The notes: generated by a model not told the origin, from the letters alone. 41,182 nt of DNA from Candidatus Allofournierella excrementigallinarum (GCA_019119025.1 DWXV01000016.1:1-41182), one strand, 5' to 3'. Positions 13,152 to 21,880 are shown, numbered from the stretch's first letter. Translations and numbers: made by a program.

Positions 13152-14348
13152 TTGACTGAAACGCTCGTGCGGCTGTTTGTGAAGAACAGCCGCGACACCG
13201 CCGACCCCTCTGTGCGCGCCGCCTACGGCAATCTGGCGAGCTGGGTGGGCATTTTCTGCAACCTGCTGCTCTGCGCCGGCAAATTTCTGGCCGGCACCCT
13301 CTCGGGCAGCATCTCCATCGCCGCCGACGCGGTGAACAACCTGTCCGACGCATCCTCCAGCGTGGTGAGCCTCATCGGCTTCAAGCTGGGCGCCCGCCCC
13401 GCCGACGACGAACACCCCTACGGCCACGCCCGCTTTGAGTATCTTGCCGGGCTAGCGGTGGCGGTGATGGTGCTGGTCATCGGCGTGGAACTGCTGAAAA
13501 GCAGCGTGGGCAAGATATTGCATCCCGCCGCCGTAACCTTCAGCTGGGTGGCCATGGCGGTGCTGGCGGCGTCCATCGCGGTCAAGCTGTGGATGTCGGT
13601 GTTCAACCGCACGCTGGGCAAGCGCATCAATTCCGGCTCCCTCATCGCCACCGCGGCGGACAGCCGCAACGATGTGCTCAGCACCAGCGCGGTGCTCATC
13701 GCCAGCCTCATCAGCCACTTTGCGAACGTGGAACTGGACGGCTGGATGGGCGCGGCGGTGGCCCTGTTCATCCTTTACAGCGGCGTGGGCCTCATCAAAG
13801 ACACCATCGACCCCCTGCTGGGCCTTGCCCCCGACCCGGAGCTGGTGCAGCGCATCCACGACAAGATCATGAGCTACCCCGGCGTGCTGGGCACCCATGA
13901 CCTGATGGTCCACGACTACGGCCCCGGGCGGCAGTTTGCCAGCGTCCATGTGGAGCTGGCCGCCGAGGGCGATGTGATGGCCAGCCACGAGCTCATCGAC
14001 GACATCGAGCGGGACTTTTTGAAAAACGACCGGCTGCCGGTGGTCATCCACTTCGACCCCATCGTCACCTCCGACGCCCAGGTGGGGGACATGCGCCGCT
14101 GGCTGGCCGGGGCGGTCAAGACCATCGACCCCTCCCTGTCCATCCACGACCTGCGCATGGTGCCGGGCATGAACCACACCAACGTCATTTTTGACTGCGT
14201 CACCCCGCCGGGCTTTGCCATGGGCAGCGCCCGCCTCAAGGACGCCATCGCCCGGCTGGTGGCTCAAAAGGACCCGAGTTACCGCTGCGTCATCACCGTG
14301 GAAACAAGTTTTGCCGCCGTGCCCCGCACGGGCGAGACAGTGCAGTAA
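13152..14348 (+). CDS. Cation diffusion facilitator (CDF) family metal transporter
   Basis: 398 residues. The TTG at 13152 is chosen: GAGGTG (13140-13145) lies 6 bases before it, and the product then starts with TETLVRLFVKN like other clostridial CDF proteins; a GTG at 13143 would overlap that site. About six membrane helices (residues ~25-210) hold the metal-site motifs AADAVNNLSDASS in TM2 and AADSRNDVLST in TM5, with HPYGHARFEY between TM2 and TM3. A cytoplasmic dimer domain follows (about 215-300) and then an extra ~85-residue C-terminal region. It exports divalent metal (Zn2+, Fe2+ or Mn2+) by proton exchange; the Asp-rich sites do not separate the metals with certainty. Confidence 0.92.
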   Translation: MTETLVRLFVKNSRDTADPSVRAAYGNLASWVGIFCNLLLCAGKFLAGTLSGSISIAADAVNNLSDASSSVVSLIGFKLGARPADDEHPYGHARFEYLAGLAVAVMVLVIGVELLKSSVGKILHPAAVTFSWVAMAVLAASIAVKLWMSVFNRTLGKRINSGSLIATAADSRNDVLSTSAVLIASLISHFANVELDGWMGAAVALFILYSGVGLIKDTIDPLLGLAPDPELVQRIHDKIMSYPGVLGTHDLMVHDYGPGRQFASVHVELAAEGDVMASHELIDDIERDFLKNDRLPVVIHFDPIVTSDAQVGDMRRWLAGAVKTIDPSLSIHDLRMVPGMNHTNVIFDCVTPPGFAMGSARLKDAIARLVAQKDPSYRCVITVETSFAAVPRTGETVQ

Positions 14349-14360
14349 GGAGGAAAAAGC

Positions 14361-15551
14361 ATGGAGTTCCGTTATTCCGACAAGGTGCTGGGCATGCGCC
14401 CCAGCATCATCCGCGAGCTGCTCAAACAGATGAGCGACCCCAGTCTTATCAGCTTTGCCGGCGGCAACCCCGCGGCGGACAGCTTCCCTGTGGCGGACAT
14501 CCGCGCCTTCAGCGACCAGCTGCTGGAGACCGACCCGGTGGGCATGCTGCAGTACTCCGTCACCGAGGGCTGCGGCCCCCTGCGCGAGGCCTGCCGCGCC
14601 TTTGCCAACCGCAAATGGCCGGTGGTGAAAAAGAGCGATGAAGTCATCATCACCAGCGGCAGCCAGCAGGCCATCGAGTTCATGGCAAAGCTGCTGTGCA
14701 ACGAGGGCGACGTGGTGGCGGTGGAGGAGCCGGCCTTCCTCGGGGCCTACAACTCCATACGCAGCTTCGGCGCGGTTTTGCGCGGCGTGCCCCTGCAGCC
14801 GGACGGCGTGGATCTCGACGCCCTGGAGGCGGCCTTTGCCGCCGGGCCGAGGCCAAAATTCTTCTACTGCATCCCCAACTTCCAGAACCCCACCGGCTTC
14901 ACCACCAGCGAAGAAAAGCGAAAGGCCATCTATGAGCTGGCGGTGAAATACGGCGTGCCGGTGCTGGAAGACGACCCCTACGGCGCGCTGCGCATTTCCG
15001 GCGAGGACGTGCCCCCCGTCAAGTATTTCGACGAGTGCGGCGCGGTGGTCTACGCCGGGTCCTTCAGCAAGATCCTCTGCCCCGGCATGCGCCTTGCCTA
15101 TTGCGCGGGCCAGGGCGACTTCATCGCCAGGATGGTCACCGCCAAGCAGGGCAGCGACGTGCACACCAACGTCTGGGCCCAGCGGGTGTGCGAGCGGATA
15201 CTCCGCGAGACCGACATGAACGCCCACATCGCCCGGCTGCAGGCCCTCTACCGGGAGAAGGCGGGCTACATGATGGCGCAGCTGGACGAAAGGCTTTCCG
15301 GCGCGGTGGCCTATGTGCGGCCGGAGGGCGGCATGTTCATCTGGGCGAAGCTGCCCGGCGAAATGCCCGCGGGGGAATTTGCCCGGCGCTGTTTGGAAAA
15401 GAAGCTGGCGGTGGTGCCGGGCAGCGCCTTCTACACCGACAGCGCGGTGGACCGGCCCTTTGTGCGGCTGAACTTCTCCACCCCCACCAGGGAACAGATC
15501 GACCGGGGCGTGGCCGTGATGGCCGAAGTCCTGGCCGAAATGACGAAGTGA
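14361..15551 (+). CDS. PLP-dependent aminotransferase, class I/II (2-aminoadipate/aromatic type)
   Basis: 396 residues. Fold-type I motifs: SFAGGNP (31-37), [10 protein letters not shown] (97-106) for phosphate/PLP contact, NFQNPTG (173-179), EDDPYG (203-208) and the Schiff-base lysine in [15 protein letters not shown] (Lys237). The sequence most resembles the LysN/MocR-catalytic-domain branch, which transfers amino groups from 2-aminoadipate, aromatic or branched-chain amino acids to 2-oxoglutarate. No HTH domain is attached, so it is an enzyme rather than a MocR regulator. The isocitrate dehydrogenase gene 28 bases downstream makes 2-oxoglutarate, the usual amino acceptor, so the two may work together. 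Exact substrate unknown. A strong AAGGAGG site precedes the ATG and overlaps the stop of the CDF gene. Confidence 0.9.
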   Translation: MEFRYSDKVLGMRPSIIRELLKQMSDPSLISFAGGNPAADSFPVADIRAFSDQLLETDPVGMLQYSVTEGCGPLREACRAFANRKWPVVKKSDEVIITSGSQQAIEFMAKLLCNEGDVVAVEEPAFLGAYNSIRSFGAVLRGVPLQPDGVDLDALEAAFAAGPRPKFFYCIPNFQNPTGFTTSEEKRKAIYELAVKYGVPVLEDDPYGALRISGEDVPPVKYFDECGAVVYAGSFSKILCPGMRLAYCAGQGDFIARMVTAKQGSDVHTNVWAQRVCERILRETDMNAHIARLQALYREKAGYMMAQLDERLSGAVAYVRPEGGMFIWAKLPGEMPAGEFARRCLEKKLAVVPGSAFYTDSAVDRPFVRLNFSTPTREQIDRGVAVMAEVLAEMTK

Positions 15552-15579
15552 GCGCAAAAACGAGAGGAGAGAGGCACCC

Positions 15580-16794
15580 ATGGAAAAAATCAAGATGACC
15601 ACCCCCCTTGTGGAGATGGACGGCGACGAGATGACCCGCGTTTTGTGGCAGATGATCAAGGACGAGCTCATCCTGCCCTTTGTGGAGCTCAAGAGCGAAT
15701 ACTACGACCTGGGGCTGCCCAACCGGGACGCCACCGGCGACCAGGTCACCATGGACGCGGCGCTGGCCAACAAGAAGTACGGCGTGTCGGTGAAGTGCGC
15801 CACCATCACCCCCAACGCCCAGCGCATGACCGAGTATGACCTGCACGAGATGTGGAAAAGCCCCAACGGCACCATCCGCGCCGTGCTGGACGGCACGGTG
15901 TTCCGCGCGCCCATCCTCATCAACTGCATAAAACCCGTGGTGAAGAACTGGAAAAAGCCCATCACCATCGCCCGCCACGCCTACGGCGACGTTTACAAGG
16001 GCACCGAGTTCCGCATCCCCGGCCCCGGCCGGGCGGAGCTGGTGTTCACCGGCGAGGACGGCGCCGAGATGCGCCAGACAGTGTATGACTTCGAGGGCCC
16101 GGGCGTTTTGCAGGGCCAGTACAACAAGGACACCAGCATCGCAAGCTTTGCCCGCAGCTGCTTTGGCTACGCCCTTTCCACAAAGCAGGACCTGTGGTTT
16201 GCCACCAAGGACACCATCAGCAAAAAATACGACCACACCTTCAAGGACATCTTTGCCGAAATCTACGAGGCGGAGTATAAGGAGAAGTTCGAGGCCGCGG
16301 GCATCGAGTACTTCTACACCCTCATCGACGACGCGGTGGCCCGGGTCATCCGCAGCGAGGGCGGCTTCATCTGGGCCTGCAAGAACTACGACGGCGACGT
16401 GATGAGCGACATGGTGTCCACCGCCTTCGGCAGCCTGGCCATGATGACCAGCGTGCTGGTGAGCCCCGATGGCTGCTACGAATACGAGGCCGCCCACGGC
16501 ACCGTCACCCGCCACTACTACCGCTACCTCAAGGGCGAGGTCACCAGCACCAACCCCATGGCCACCATCTTCGCCTGGACCGGCGCGCTGGCCAAGCGCG
16601 GCGAGCTGGACGGCATCCCGGATTTGGAAGACTTTGCCAAAAAGCTGGAGGCCGCCTGCATCGACACCCTGGAAAGCGGCGTGATGACCAGGGACCTGTG
16701 CGGCCTGGCGGAGGGCATCACCCCCACGCCGGTGTCCAGCGAAGAGTTCATCAAGGCCATCCGCAGGAACCTGGAAGAAAAGCTGGGCGCGTAA
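15580..16794 (+). CDS. icd: NADP-dependent isocitrate dehydrogenase (eukaryote-like dimeric type)
   Basis: 404 residues, the length of the IDH1/IDH2-like class, not the 416-residue E. coli type. Motifs: [11 protein letters not shown] near the N-terminus, the isocitrate-binding [20 protein letters not shown], the C-terminal catalytic [26 protein letters not shown], and the NADP-binding [13 protein letters not shown]. It oxidises isocitrate to 2-oxoglutarate, giving NADPH and CO2. In an anaerobe with an incomplete TCA cycle this serves glutamate synthesis, consistent with the aminotransferase immediately upstream. AGGAGA precedes the ATG. The operon ends here; a G+C-rich hairpin lies ~110 bases after the stop. 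Confidence 0.96.
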   Translation: MEKIKMTTPLVEMDGDEMTRVLWQMIKDELILPFVELKSEYYDLGLPNRDATGDQVTMDAALANKKYGVSVKCATITPNAQRMTEYDLHEMWKSPNGTIRAVLDGTVFRAPILINCIKPVVKNWKKPITIARHAYGDVYKGTEFRIPGPGRAELVFTGEDGAEMRQTVYDFEGPGVLQGQYNKDTSIASFARSCFGYALSTKQDLWFATKDTISKKYDHTFKDIFAEIYEAEYKEKFEAAGIEYFYTLIDDAVARVIRSEGGFIWACKNYDGDVMSDMVSTAFGSLAMMTSVLVSPDGCYEYEAAHGTVTRHYYRYLKGEVTSTNPMATIFAWTGALAKRGELDGIPDLEDFAKKLEAACIDTLESGVMTRDLCGLAEGITPTPVSSEEFIKAIRRNLEEKLGA

Positions 16795-16896
16795 ACGCGG
16801 CAAACGGCGAACGGCGAAGGCCCGGCCTGTGCACGGCGCGCGCCAAAACAAATGGTGGCTTCCTTTCGGCCACGCCATCTGCACGGAAAATACAGA

Positions 16897-16936
16897 AAAA
16901 AGCGGCCCCCGCGGGAATTCCCCGCGGGGGCCGTTT
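16897..16936. terminator. Shared terminator between icd and the PadR/DUF2812 operon
   Basis: CGGCCCCCGCGGG (16903-16915) pairs with CCCGCGGGGGCCG (16921-16933). The minus strand reads into a clean TTTTTT, so it chiefly ends the DUF2812 gene, seven bases away; on the plus strand only GTTTCG follows. The 16795-16896 stretch after icd holds nothing else I can identify. Confidence 0.85.
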
Positions 16937-16942
16937 CGCGCC

Positions 16943-17446
16943 TTATTCCTGCATTTTCCGCCGCCGGGCCAGCCGCCGCCGCCGCAGCGCCAGGGGCAGC
17001 GCCCCCAGGCAGACAGCCGCGCCCAGGGCGACGTTGACCCAGGCGAAGGAGAAGCCCTGGGTCATGTTGGTGCCGCCCAAAAACAGGTTCACGCCGCCGA
17101 TCACATAGCAGACGGTGAGCACCCGGTCCATGTGGCGGAGGATGGAGTCGGTGTCGCTGAACAGTTCAAAGGGGGTGCCGTCATTTTCACGCCGCAGATA
17201 GACCCAGCCCAGCAGCCTGCCCACCACCTGAATGCCCGTGCCCTCCAGAAAGGCGATATAGTCCGGGTCGTTCTTTTCCAGAAGTTCCAGCTGGTACTGC
17301 CAGCGGCCCGGTTCGCCCTGCTCGAATTCATAGCTGCACCAGCCCACCCGGCACAGCTGCCAGCCCTGGCGGCTCATCTCGTTCAGCCAGGCCACCTCTT
17401 TCTCCCAGTCCCATTCCCAAAATACCTTGTACACCACCTTGTTCAC
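16943..17446 (-). CDS. DUF2812 membrane protein paired with a PadR regulator
   Basis: 167 residues, GTG start overlapping the PadR stop in a GTGA arrangement, with GGAGGG just upstream. The first ~95 residues (FWEWDWEKEVAWLNEMSRQG, then GWCSYEFEQGEPGRWQYQLE) are the DUF2812 signature, a soluble domain that begins almost always with an EKEE/EKEVAWLN helix. Two membrane helices follow (about 108-128 and 132-150) and a very basic tail (LRRRRLARRRK). DUF2812 genes are nearly always coupled with padR genes in clostridia and are thought to act as partner or anti-regulator proteins at the membrane; the mechanism is not known. Overlap of the two genes predicts stoichiometric synthesis. Confidence 0.88.
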   Translation of the reverse strand: MNKVVYKVFWEWDWEKEVAWLNEMSRQGWQLCRVGWCSYEFEQGEPGRWQYQLELLEKNDPDYIAFLEGTGIQVVGRLLGWVYLRRENDGTPFELFSDTDSILRHMDRVLTVCYVIGGVNLFLGGTNMTQGFSFAWVNVALGAAVCLGALPLALRRRRLARRRKMQE

Positions 17447-17763
17447 GCCTGTCCCTCCTTTGTCACGGCCCGGCCGTTTCTCACCAGTTCCTCCAGCCGG
17501 GCAAGTTCCGCTTCCACCGCCGCCTTGCCCGCGGCGGTGATGCGGTATTCCTTTTTGCGGCTGCCGGCCTGCACCGGCAGCGCCTCGATCCAGCCTTTTT
17601 CCAAAAGGGCGTTCAGCGCGCCGTACAGCGTGCCCGCCGCCAGCCGCACCCGCCCGCCGGAAAACTCCGCCGCCTTCTGCATGATGCCGTAGCCGTGCAG
17701 CGGCTGGTATAAAGAAAGAAGGATATAGTAAAACGCCTCGGTCAAAGCAACCCCCTCCGCCAT
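17443..17763 (-). CDS. PadR-family transcriptional regulator
   Basis: 106 residues. The winged-helix signature TEAFYYILLSLYQPLHGYGI, then LAAGTLYGALNALLEKGWIE and QAGSRKKEYRITAAGK are all present, i.e. a complete short (PadR-s2) member with a small C-terminal dimer helix. ATG at 17763 with GGAGGTG 6 bases upstream. It probably represses its own promoter: a perfect TTATATCG/CGATATAA palindrome overlaps the start region. The DUF2812 gene is cotranscribed with a 4-base overlap. PadR proteins of this kind answer to drugs, envelope stress or phenolics; no ligand can be predicted. Confidence 0.94.
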   Translation of the reverse strand: MAEGVALTEAFYYILLSLYQPLHGYGIMQKAAEFSGGRVRLAAGTLYGALNALLEKGWIEALPVQAGSRKKEYRITAAGKAAVEAELARLEELVRNGRAVTKEGQA

Positions 17764-17792
17764 GGGCCCACCTCCCGCTATGTAAGATCCCG

Positions 17793-17841
17793 TTATATCG
17801 TGCTTCGATATAATTATAGCAGCGCCCGATATAGTTGTCAA
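17793..17841 (-). promoter_or_regulatory. padR promoter and overlapping palindromic operator
   Basis: Minus strand: TTGACA (complement of 17836-17841), 17-base spacer, TATAAT (complement of 17813-17818), a consensus promoter. Directly after the -10 lies TTATATCG-5-CGATATAA (17793-17813), a perfect 8-base inverted repeat. A third half-site CGATATA is at 17827-17833 between -10 and -35. This fits autorepression by PadR. Confidence 0.8.
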
Positions 17842-17877
17842 GGGGCAAAGGTGCAGATCGCTGGCTTTGCAATAATT

Positions 17878-17904
17878 TTAGCACTCAAATATATAGAGCG
17901 CTAA
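17878..17904. promoter_or_regulatory. CIRCE element (HrcA operator) upstream of hsp20
   Basis: TTAGCACTC, nine bases, GAGCGCTAA: one base away from the CIRCE consensus TTAGCACTC-N9-GAGTGCTAA. A possible promoter TTGCAA (17868-17873) and TATATA (17890-17895) overlaps it. It lies about 190 bases before the Hsp20 start, indicating HrcA heat-shock control of that gene. The intervening 17905-18094 leader holds G+C-rich inverted repeats (for example CCCGGGGCC / GGCCCCGGGG-like arms near 17983-18006) and an A-run facing a T-run at 18058-18069, but no ORF. Confidence 0.85.
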
Positions 17905-18094
17905 AATTAACAATTTGTTCATAAAAAAGACAAATAAAACGCAAAAAAAGGGGGTATAGTAAGAATCGTCAGGAAGGAAGAGGCCCGGGGCCAGGACCCC
18001 GGGGCCGAAACCTCCGGCAAAGCGGCGCAGCGCCCGCGCAAACACGGCGCCGCCAAGAAAAAATTTTTTCGTGCGCGGAGAATAGGAGTTTATT

Positions 18095-18520
18095 ATGTTT
18101 GGCATGATCCCGTTCACCCGTGAGGAAAATAGCCTGTGGAATTATCTGGACAACATGGAAAAGAGCCTGTTCACCGGCTTTGGCGATATGAGCCAGTTCC
18201 GGTGCGACATTCAGGACAAAGGCGACCACTACCTGCTGGAGGCAGAACTGCCCGGCTTTGAGAAAGAGGACATCAGCCTTGACCTGAACGGCGACACCAT
18301 GGTCATCACCGCCCGCCACAACAGCGAGAAGGAAGACAAGGGCGAGGGCAACTACCTGCGCCGCGAGCGCAAGTACGGCTCCTACAGCCGCAGCTTCAAT
18401 GTCAGCGGCATCAACACCGAGGGCATCAAAGCTGCCTACAAGAGCGGCATTCTGGAGATCACGCTGCCCAAGCAGGCGGAAGTTGCTCCGGCGGCCCGCA
18501 CCATCCAGATCGAGGGCTGA
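18095..18520 (+). CDS. Small heat-shock protein, Hsp20/alpha-crystallin family
   Basis: 141 residues. The alpha-crystallin domain runs from about residue 36 to 130: FRCDIQDKGDHYLLEAELPGF (A-x-x-x-n-G-v-L-like strands), and YKSGILEITLPK, which holds the family's G-x-L pattern near the end. The short C-terminal tail has IQIEG, an I-x-I motif that contacts neighbouring subunits in the oligomer. It is an ATP-independent holdase that keeps unfolding proteins soluble. AGGAG at 18084-18088 is 6 bases before the ATG. A CIRCE element and a long, structured leader lie upstream; a strong terminator follows, so the gene is monocistronic. Confidence 0.96.
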   Translation: MFGMIPFTREENSLWNYLDNMEKSLFTGFGDMSQFRCDIQDKGDHYLLEAELPGFEKEDISLDLNGDTMVITARHNSEKEDKGEGNYLRRERKYGSYSRSFNVSGINTEGIKAAYKSGILEITLPKQAEVAPAARTIQIEG

Positions 18521-18550
18521 TGTTCCGCAGAACACCCCACGGCAAGCAAA

Positions 18551-18587
18551 GGGGCGCCCGGCCAGGTTGGCCGGGCGCCCCTTTTTT
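18551..18587 (+). terminator. Terminator of hsp20
   Basis: GGGGCGCCCGGCCA (18551-18564) and its exact complement (18568-18581) with a 3-base loop, followed by TTTTTT. Starts 31 bases after the stop codon. Confidence 0.92.
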
Positions 18588-18732
18588 CATTTACGAATCG
18601 TTGAGAAATGTATAGATTTGTCGATTTGTATATATTTTGACCCGCGGGACTTTGCTTTTCGCCCGGTAAATGAAGCGTCGGTTGACCGCTGGGCTGTCAA
18701 AGGGTAGGATAGGACCCAAGGAGGCGAAGGGT

Positions 18733-19401
18733 ATGGACGCAAAAACATTGGGAGATTTCATTGCCGGGCGGCGCAGGGAGCTGGGGCTGACCCAGGCTCA
18801 GCTGGCCGCGCGGCTGCACCTCACCGACAAGGCGGTGAGCCGCTGGGAGCGGGGCGTGGGCCTGCCGGACCTGGCCACGCTGGAACCGCTGGCGGCGGCG
18901 CTAAAGGTGAGCCTTGCCGAGCTGATGACCGCCCGCCGCCAGCCGCAGCCCCTGCCCGAAGCGGAGGAGGCGGCGGCACAGACGCTGGCGCTGGCGCGCC
19001 AGAGCCGCAGCGCCGGGCAGAGGGCGCTGTGGTGGGCATGCGCCGCCTGTCTGGGGCTTTTTGGGGCGGTGGCGGTGTTCCTGGTGTGGCTGCTGGCGGT
19101 GAGCGGCCCGGTGGTGGCTGCCTCGGTGGCAAGCCTGCTGCTGGGGCTGGGGGCGTGGAGCGTGCCCCTGGTGCAGCTGGCCCGGCGGCGGTGCACCCCG
19201 GCGGGCTGCATTTTCAGCCTGGGGCTGGCCCTGGCCGCCCTGGCGGCGCAGCTTGCCGACATCTTCGCCCAGGTGCGGGAAAGAGACTGGTCCGCCCTGA
19301 TGGACACCACCGGCCCGCTGCTGGCGGTGGCGGTGCTTTTCTGTGCCGTCACTCTGGCGCTGAACCTGTTGGCGGCGGTGCTGGGCCAAAAGAGGAAATA
19401 G
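18733..19401 (+). CDS. XRE-family HTH regulator with four membrane helices
   Basis: 222 residues. Start ATG 18733 has AAGGAGG 8 bases upstream. Residues 6-65 are a Cro/C1-type HTH (TLGDFIAGRRRELGLTQAQL, then LTDKAVSRWERGVGLPDL), the class common in Firmicutes that ends its HTH with a KAVSRWERG helix. Residues 66-97 form a linker; then four hydrophobic segments (about 98-121, 125-148, 157-178 and 194-216) anchor it in the membrane, ending in KRK. A membrane-tethered DNA-binding protein of this kind probably senses an envelope or ionic signal. No obvious target gene lies adjacent, as both neighbours are separated by terminators. The 18588-18720 stretch upstream is A/T-rich at 18600-18640 (TATATATT) and likely holds the promoter. 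Confidence 0.85.
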   Translation: MDAKTLGDFIAGRRRELGLTQAQLAARLHLTDKAVSRWERGVGLPDLATLEPLAAALKVSLAELMTARRQPQPLPEAEEAAAQTLALARQSRSAGQRALWWACAACLGLFGAVAVFLVWLLAVSGPVVAASVASLLLGLGAWSVPLVQLARRRCTPAGCIFSLGLALAALAAQLADIFAQVRERDWSALMDTTGPLLAVAVLFCAVTLALNLLAAVLGQKRK

Positions 19402-19407
19402 AAAAGG

Positions 19408-19446
19408 GCCGTGCGGGGCCGCAAAAAGCCCCGCACGGCTCTTTTT
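19408..19446 (+). terminator. Terminator after the XRE-type gene
   Basis: GCCGTGCGGGGC (19408-19419) and GCCCCGCACGGC (19428-19439), loop 8 bases, then TCTTTTT. The minus strand reads into CTTTTC, so it may also serve rarA, which ends three bases beyond. Confidence 0.88.
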
Positions 19447-19448
19447 GT

Positions 19449-20786
19449 TCACGTTTCTTCTTCCCGGCGGCGTTTCAGCTCCGCCTTGCGGGCCATCACC
19501 CGGGCCAGGTTCTCGGCGGCCCGCGCCTCGCTGCCCTGGCCGGTGGGCAGGTAGTAGCGGCGGCCGGCGAGGTTTTTTGGCAGGCATTCCAGGTCCGCCA
19601 CCTTTTCTTCGGTGTCGTGGGCGTAAACGTAGCCCTTGCCATAGTCCAGCTCTTTCATCAGGCGGGTGGGCGCGTTGCGGATGGCCAGCGGCACCGGCTC
19701 GTCCAGCATCTTTTCCGCGTCTGCCTTCGCCATCTCGTAGGCCTTGTACACCGCGTTGGAGCGGGGGGCCAGCGAGAGGTAGATGACCGCCTGGGCCAGA
19801 TTCACGCTGCACTCCGGCATGCCGTTGAAGTGGCAGGCCTGGTAGGCGGCCACCGCAATTTCCAGGGCCCGGTTGTCCGCAAGGCCGATGTCCTCGCTGG
19901 CAAAGCGGATGAGCCGCCGCGCCACATACAGGGGGTCCTCGCCCGCCTCCAGCATCCGGGCCAGCCAGTAGACCGCCGCGTCCGGGTCGGAGTTGCGCAT
20001 GGATTTGTGCAGCGCGCTGATGAGGTTATAGTGTTCTTCGCCCTTTTTGTCGTAAAGCAGGCTCTTTTTGCTGGTGCACTGCTCCAGCAGCGGCCGGTCC
20101 ACCACCAATTTTCCATCGGTCTCCTCCGCGTTCAGCACCGCCATCTCCAGGGTGTTCAGGGCGGTGCGGGCGTCGCCGTTGGCAAAATTGGCGATGAGCT
20201 CCAGCGCCTCCGGCTCCAGTTCAATGGCCCTGCCGCCAAAGCCCCGGGGGTCGGCGAGGGCCCGGCGCAACAGGCCCGTCAGGTCCTCGGGGGTGAGGGC
20301 TTTTAAGACGAACACCTTGCACCGGCTCAAAAGCGCCGCGTTGATCTCGAAGCTGGGGTTCTCGGTGGTGGCCCCGATGAGCACGATGCTGCCCTTTTCC
20401 ACAAAGGGGAGGAAAGCGTCCTGCTGGGCCTTGTTGAAGCGGTGGATCTCGTCCACAAACAGGATGGTGCGCTGGCCCAGCCGCAGGCGGGCCTCGGCGT
20501 CCTGCATCACGGCCTTGATCTCCTTCACGCCGCTGGTCACCGCGCTGAAGTTCACAAACTCCGCCTTGGTGCGCCGGGCGATGATCTGGGCCAGGGTGGT
20601 CTTGCCCACCCCCGGCGGGCCCCAGAAGATCATGCTGTTCACCCGGTCGCTTTCAATGAGCCGCCGCAGCACCTTGCCCTCGCCCAGCAGATGCTGCTGC
20701 CCGGCAAATTCCTCCAGGTCCCGCGGGCGCATCCGGCTGGCCAGCGGCCGGTCCTGCGGGCGGTCGAACAGGGTGGTCTGTTCCAT
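19449..20786 (-). CDS. rarA: Replication-associated recombination protein A (MgsA/RarA), AAA+ ATPase
   Basis: 445 residues, full length. N-terminal LASRMRPRDLEEFAGQQHLL, Walker A GPPGVGKTT (56-64), Walker B ILFVDEIHRF (108-117), sensor GATTENPSFE (138-147) and arginine finger in LLSRC (Arg155). The C-terminal half is the helical tetramerisation domain with VDRPLLEQ and the MRNSDPDAAVYWLARML block. RarA acts at stalled replication forks, related to clamp-loader subunits and Holliday-junction helicase RuvB. It is the last gene of the polA-rimI-tsaD-rarA run; 41 bases separate it from tsaD. AGGAGG just before the ATG. Confidence 0.96.
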   Translation of the reverse strand: MEQTTLFDRPQDRPLASRMRPRDLEEFAGQQHLLGEGKVLRRLIESDRVNSMIFWGPPGVGKTTLAQIIARRTKAEFVNFSAVTSGVKEIKAVMQDAEARLRLGQRTILFVDEIHRFNKAQQDAFLPFVEKGSIVLIGATTENPSFEINAALLSRCKVFVLKALTPEDLTGLLRRALADPRGFGGRAIELEPEALELIANFANGDARTALNTLEMAVLNAEETDGKLVVDRPLLEQCTSKKSLLYDKKGEEHYNLISALHKSMRNSDPDAAVYWLARMLEAGEDPLYVARRLIRFASEDIGLADNRALEIAVAAYQACHFNGMPECSVNLAQAVIYLSLAPRSNAVYKAYEMAKADAEKMLDEPVPLAIRNAPTRLMKELDYGKGYVYAHDTEEKVADLECLPKNLAGRRYYLPTGQGSEARAAENLARVMARKAELKRRREEET

Positions 20787-20827
20787 TTCGTGCTCCTCCT
20801 TTCTGCCCGATGGAAAGCAGCCCGGCT

Positions 20828-21844
20828 TTAGGCCGGGCCGTTGTAGTCGATGGGCAGGGTGGCCAGGCCGTTCAGGTCAAGGCCCGCCACGCTGCCCGCT
20901 TTGAGTTCATAGTATCCCTGAGCGGCCACCATGGCCCCGTTGTCGCCGCAGAACTGCATTTCAGGCAGATAGAGTTTTGCCCCCATTCTTTGCGCGCCTT
21001 CGTTCACAAGGCAGCGCAGCAGGCCGTTGGCCGCCACGCCCCCCGCCAGGGCGATGGCGGGGGCGGCGGTGTCCCGCGCCGCCGCCAGCAGTTTCTCCGC
21101 CAGAATTTCGTCGATGCGGCGCTCGAAGCTGGCGGCCATGTCCGCCACGTTCACGGTTTCGCCCTTCATCTGGGCCTGGTTCACCGCGTTCAGCACCGCC
21201 GTTTTCAGGCCGGAAAAACTCACGTTGTAAGCGCCGTCCACATGGGGCACCGGCAGTTTGTAGGCCCTGGGGTCGCCGTTTCGGGCGGCCTTGCTGATGG
21301 CCGGGCCGCCGGGGTAGCCAAGGCCTAAGGTCCGGGCCACCTTGTCGAAGGCCTCGCCCGCCGCGTCGTCCACCGTGCGGCCCAGCACACGGTAGCGGGT
21401 GTAGCCCTCCACCTGCACGATGTGGCTGTGGCCGCCGCTGGCCACAAGGCAGAGAAAGGGCGGCTTCAAGCCCGGGTGGGTGAGGTAAAGGGCCGCGATG
21501 TGCCCCCGCAGGTGGTGCACCGGGATGAGGGGCTTTTTTGCCGCGTAGGAAAGGCCCTTGGCGAAGTTCACCCCCACCAGCACCGCGCCGATGAGCCCCG
21601 GCGCGAAGGAGACGGCGATGCCGGAAAGGCCGGCGGGGGCCAGGTGCGCTTCGTCCAGCGCGGCCTGCACCGTGGCGCTGATGTACTCGATGTGGCGGCG
21701 GCTGGCGATCTCCGGCACAACGCCGCCGTAAAGCGCCTGCTCCGCCACGCTGGTGGCCACCACGTTGCTGACGAGCCTTCGCCCGTCCTCCACCACCGCG
21801 GCGGCGGTCTCGTCGCAGGTGCTCTCGATCCCTAAAATATACAT
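20828..21844 (-). CDS. tsaD: tRNA N6-adenosine threonylcarbamoyltransferase TsaD
   Basis: 338 residues. ATG at 21844 chosen over an in-frame TTG nine bases upstream, because GGAG then has an 11-base rather than a 3-base spacing. The product begins MYILGIESTCDETAAA, the ASKHA phosphate-binding start; metal-binding VHHLRGH (His111, His115), LVASGGHSHIV, the TVDDAAGEAFDKVAR region and FCGDNGAM with the third metal ligand are all intact. TsaD transfers the threonylcarbamoyl group to A37 of ANN-decoding tRNAs together with TsaB and TsaE. Neither tsaB nor tsaE is adjacent; usually they lie with rimI and tsaD. Here rimI is upstream and polA takes the place of the missing genes. Confidence 0.97.
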   Translation of the reverse strand: MYILGIESTCDETAAAVVEDGRRLVSNVVATSVAEQALYGGVVPEIASRRHIEYISATVQAALDEAHLAPAGLSGIAVSFAPGLIGAVLVGVNFAKGLSYAAKKPLIPVHHLRGHIAALYLTHPGLKPPFLCLVASGGHSHIVQVEGYTRYRVLGRTVDDAAGEAFDKVARTLGLGYPGGPAISKAARNGDPRAYKLPVPHVDGAYNVSFSGLKTAVLNAVNQAQMKGETVNVADMAASFERRIDEILAEKLLAAARDTAAPAIALAGGVAANGLLRCLVNEGAQRMGAKLYLPEMQFCGDNGAMVAAQGYYELKAGSVAGLDLNGLATLPIDYNGPA

Positions 21845-21880
21845 ATTGTACAAAACTCCAATTGATATACAAAAATCGAC

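Noticed and set aside
13452-15692. 746-codon minus-strand open frame opposite the CDF transporter and aminotransferase genes
   Set aside because: Composition is shadow-like (His, Gln, Ala, Gly) and it crosses two recognised genes and their boundary. Similar long shadows occur at 33483-35432, 26815-28938 and 28862-30670.
17941-17960. GGGGTATAGT as a SigB-type promoter of hsp20
   Set aside because: GGGTAT fits the SigB -10 but no GTTT-type -35 lies 12-15 bases upstream; the CIRCE-linked promoter is a better candidate.
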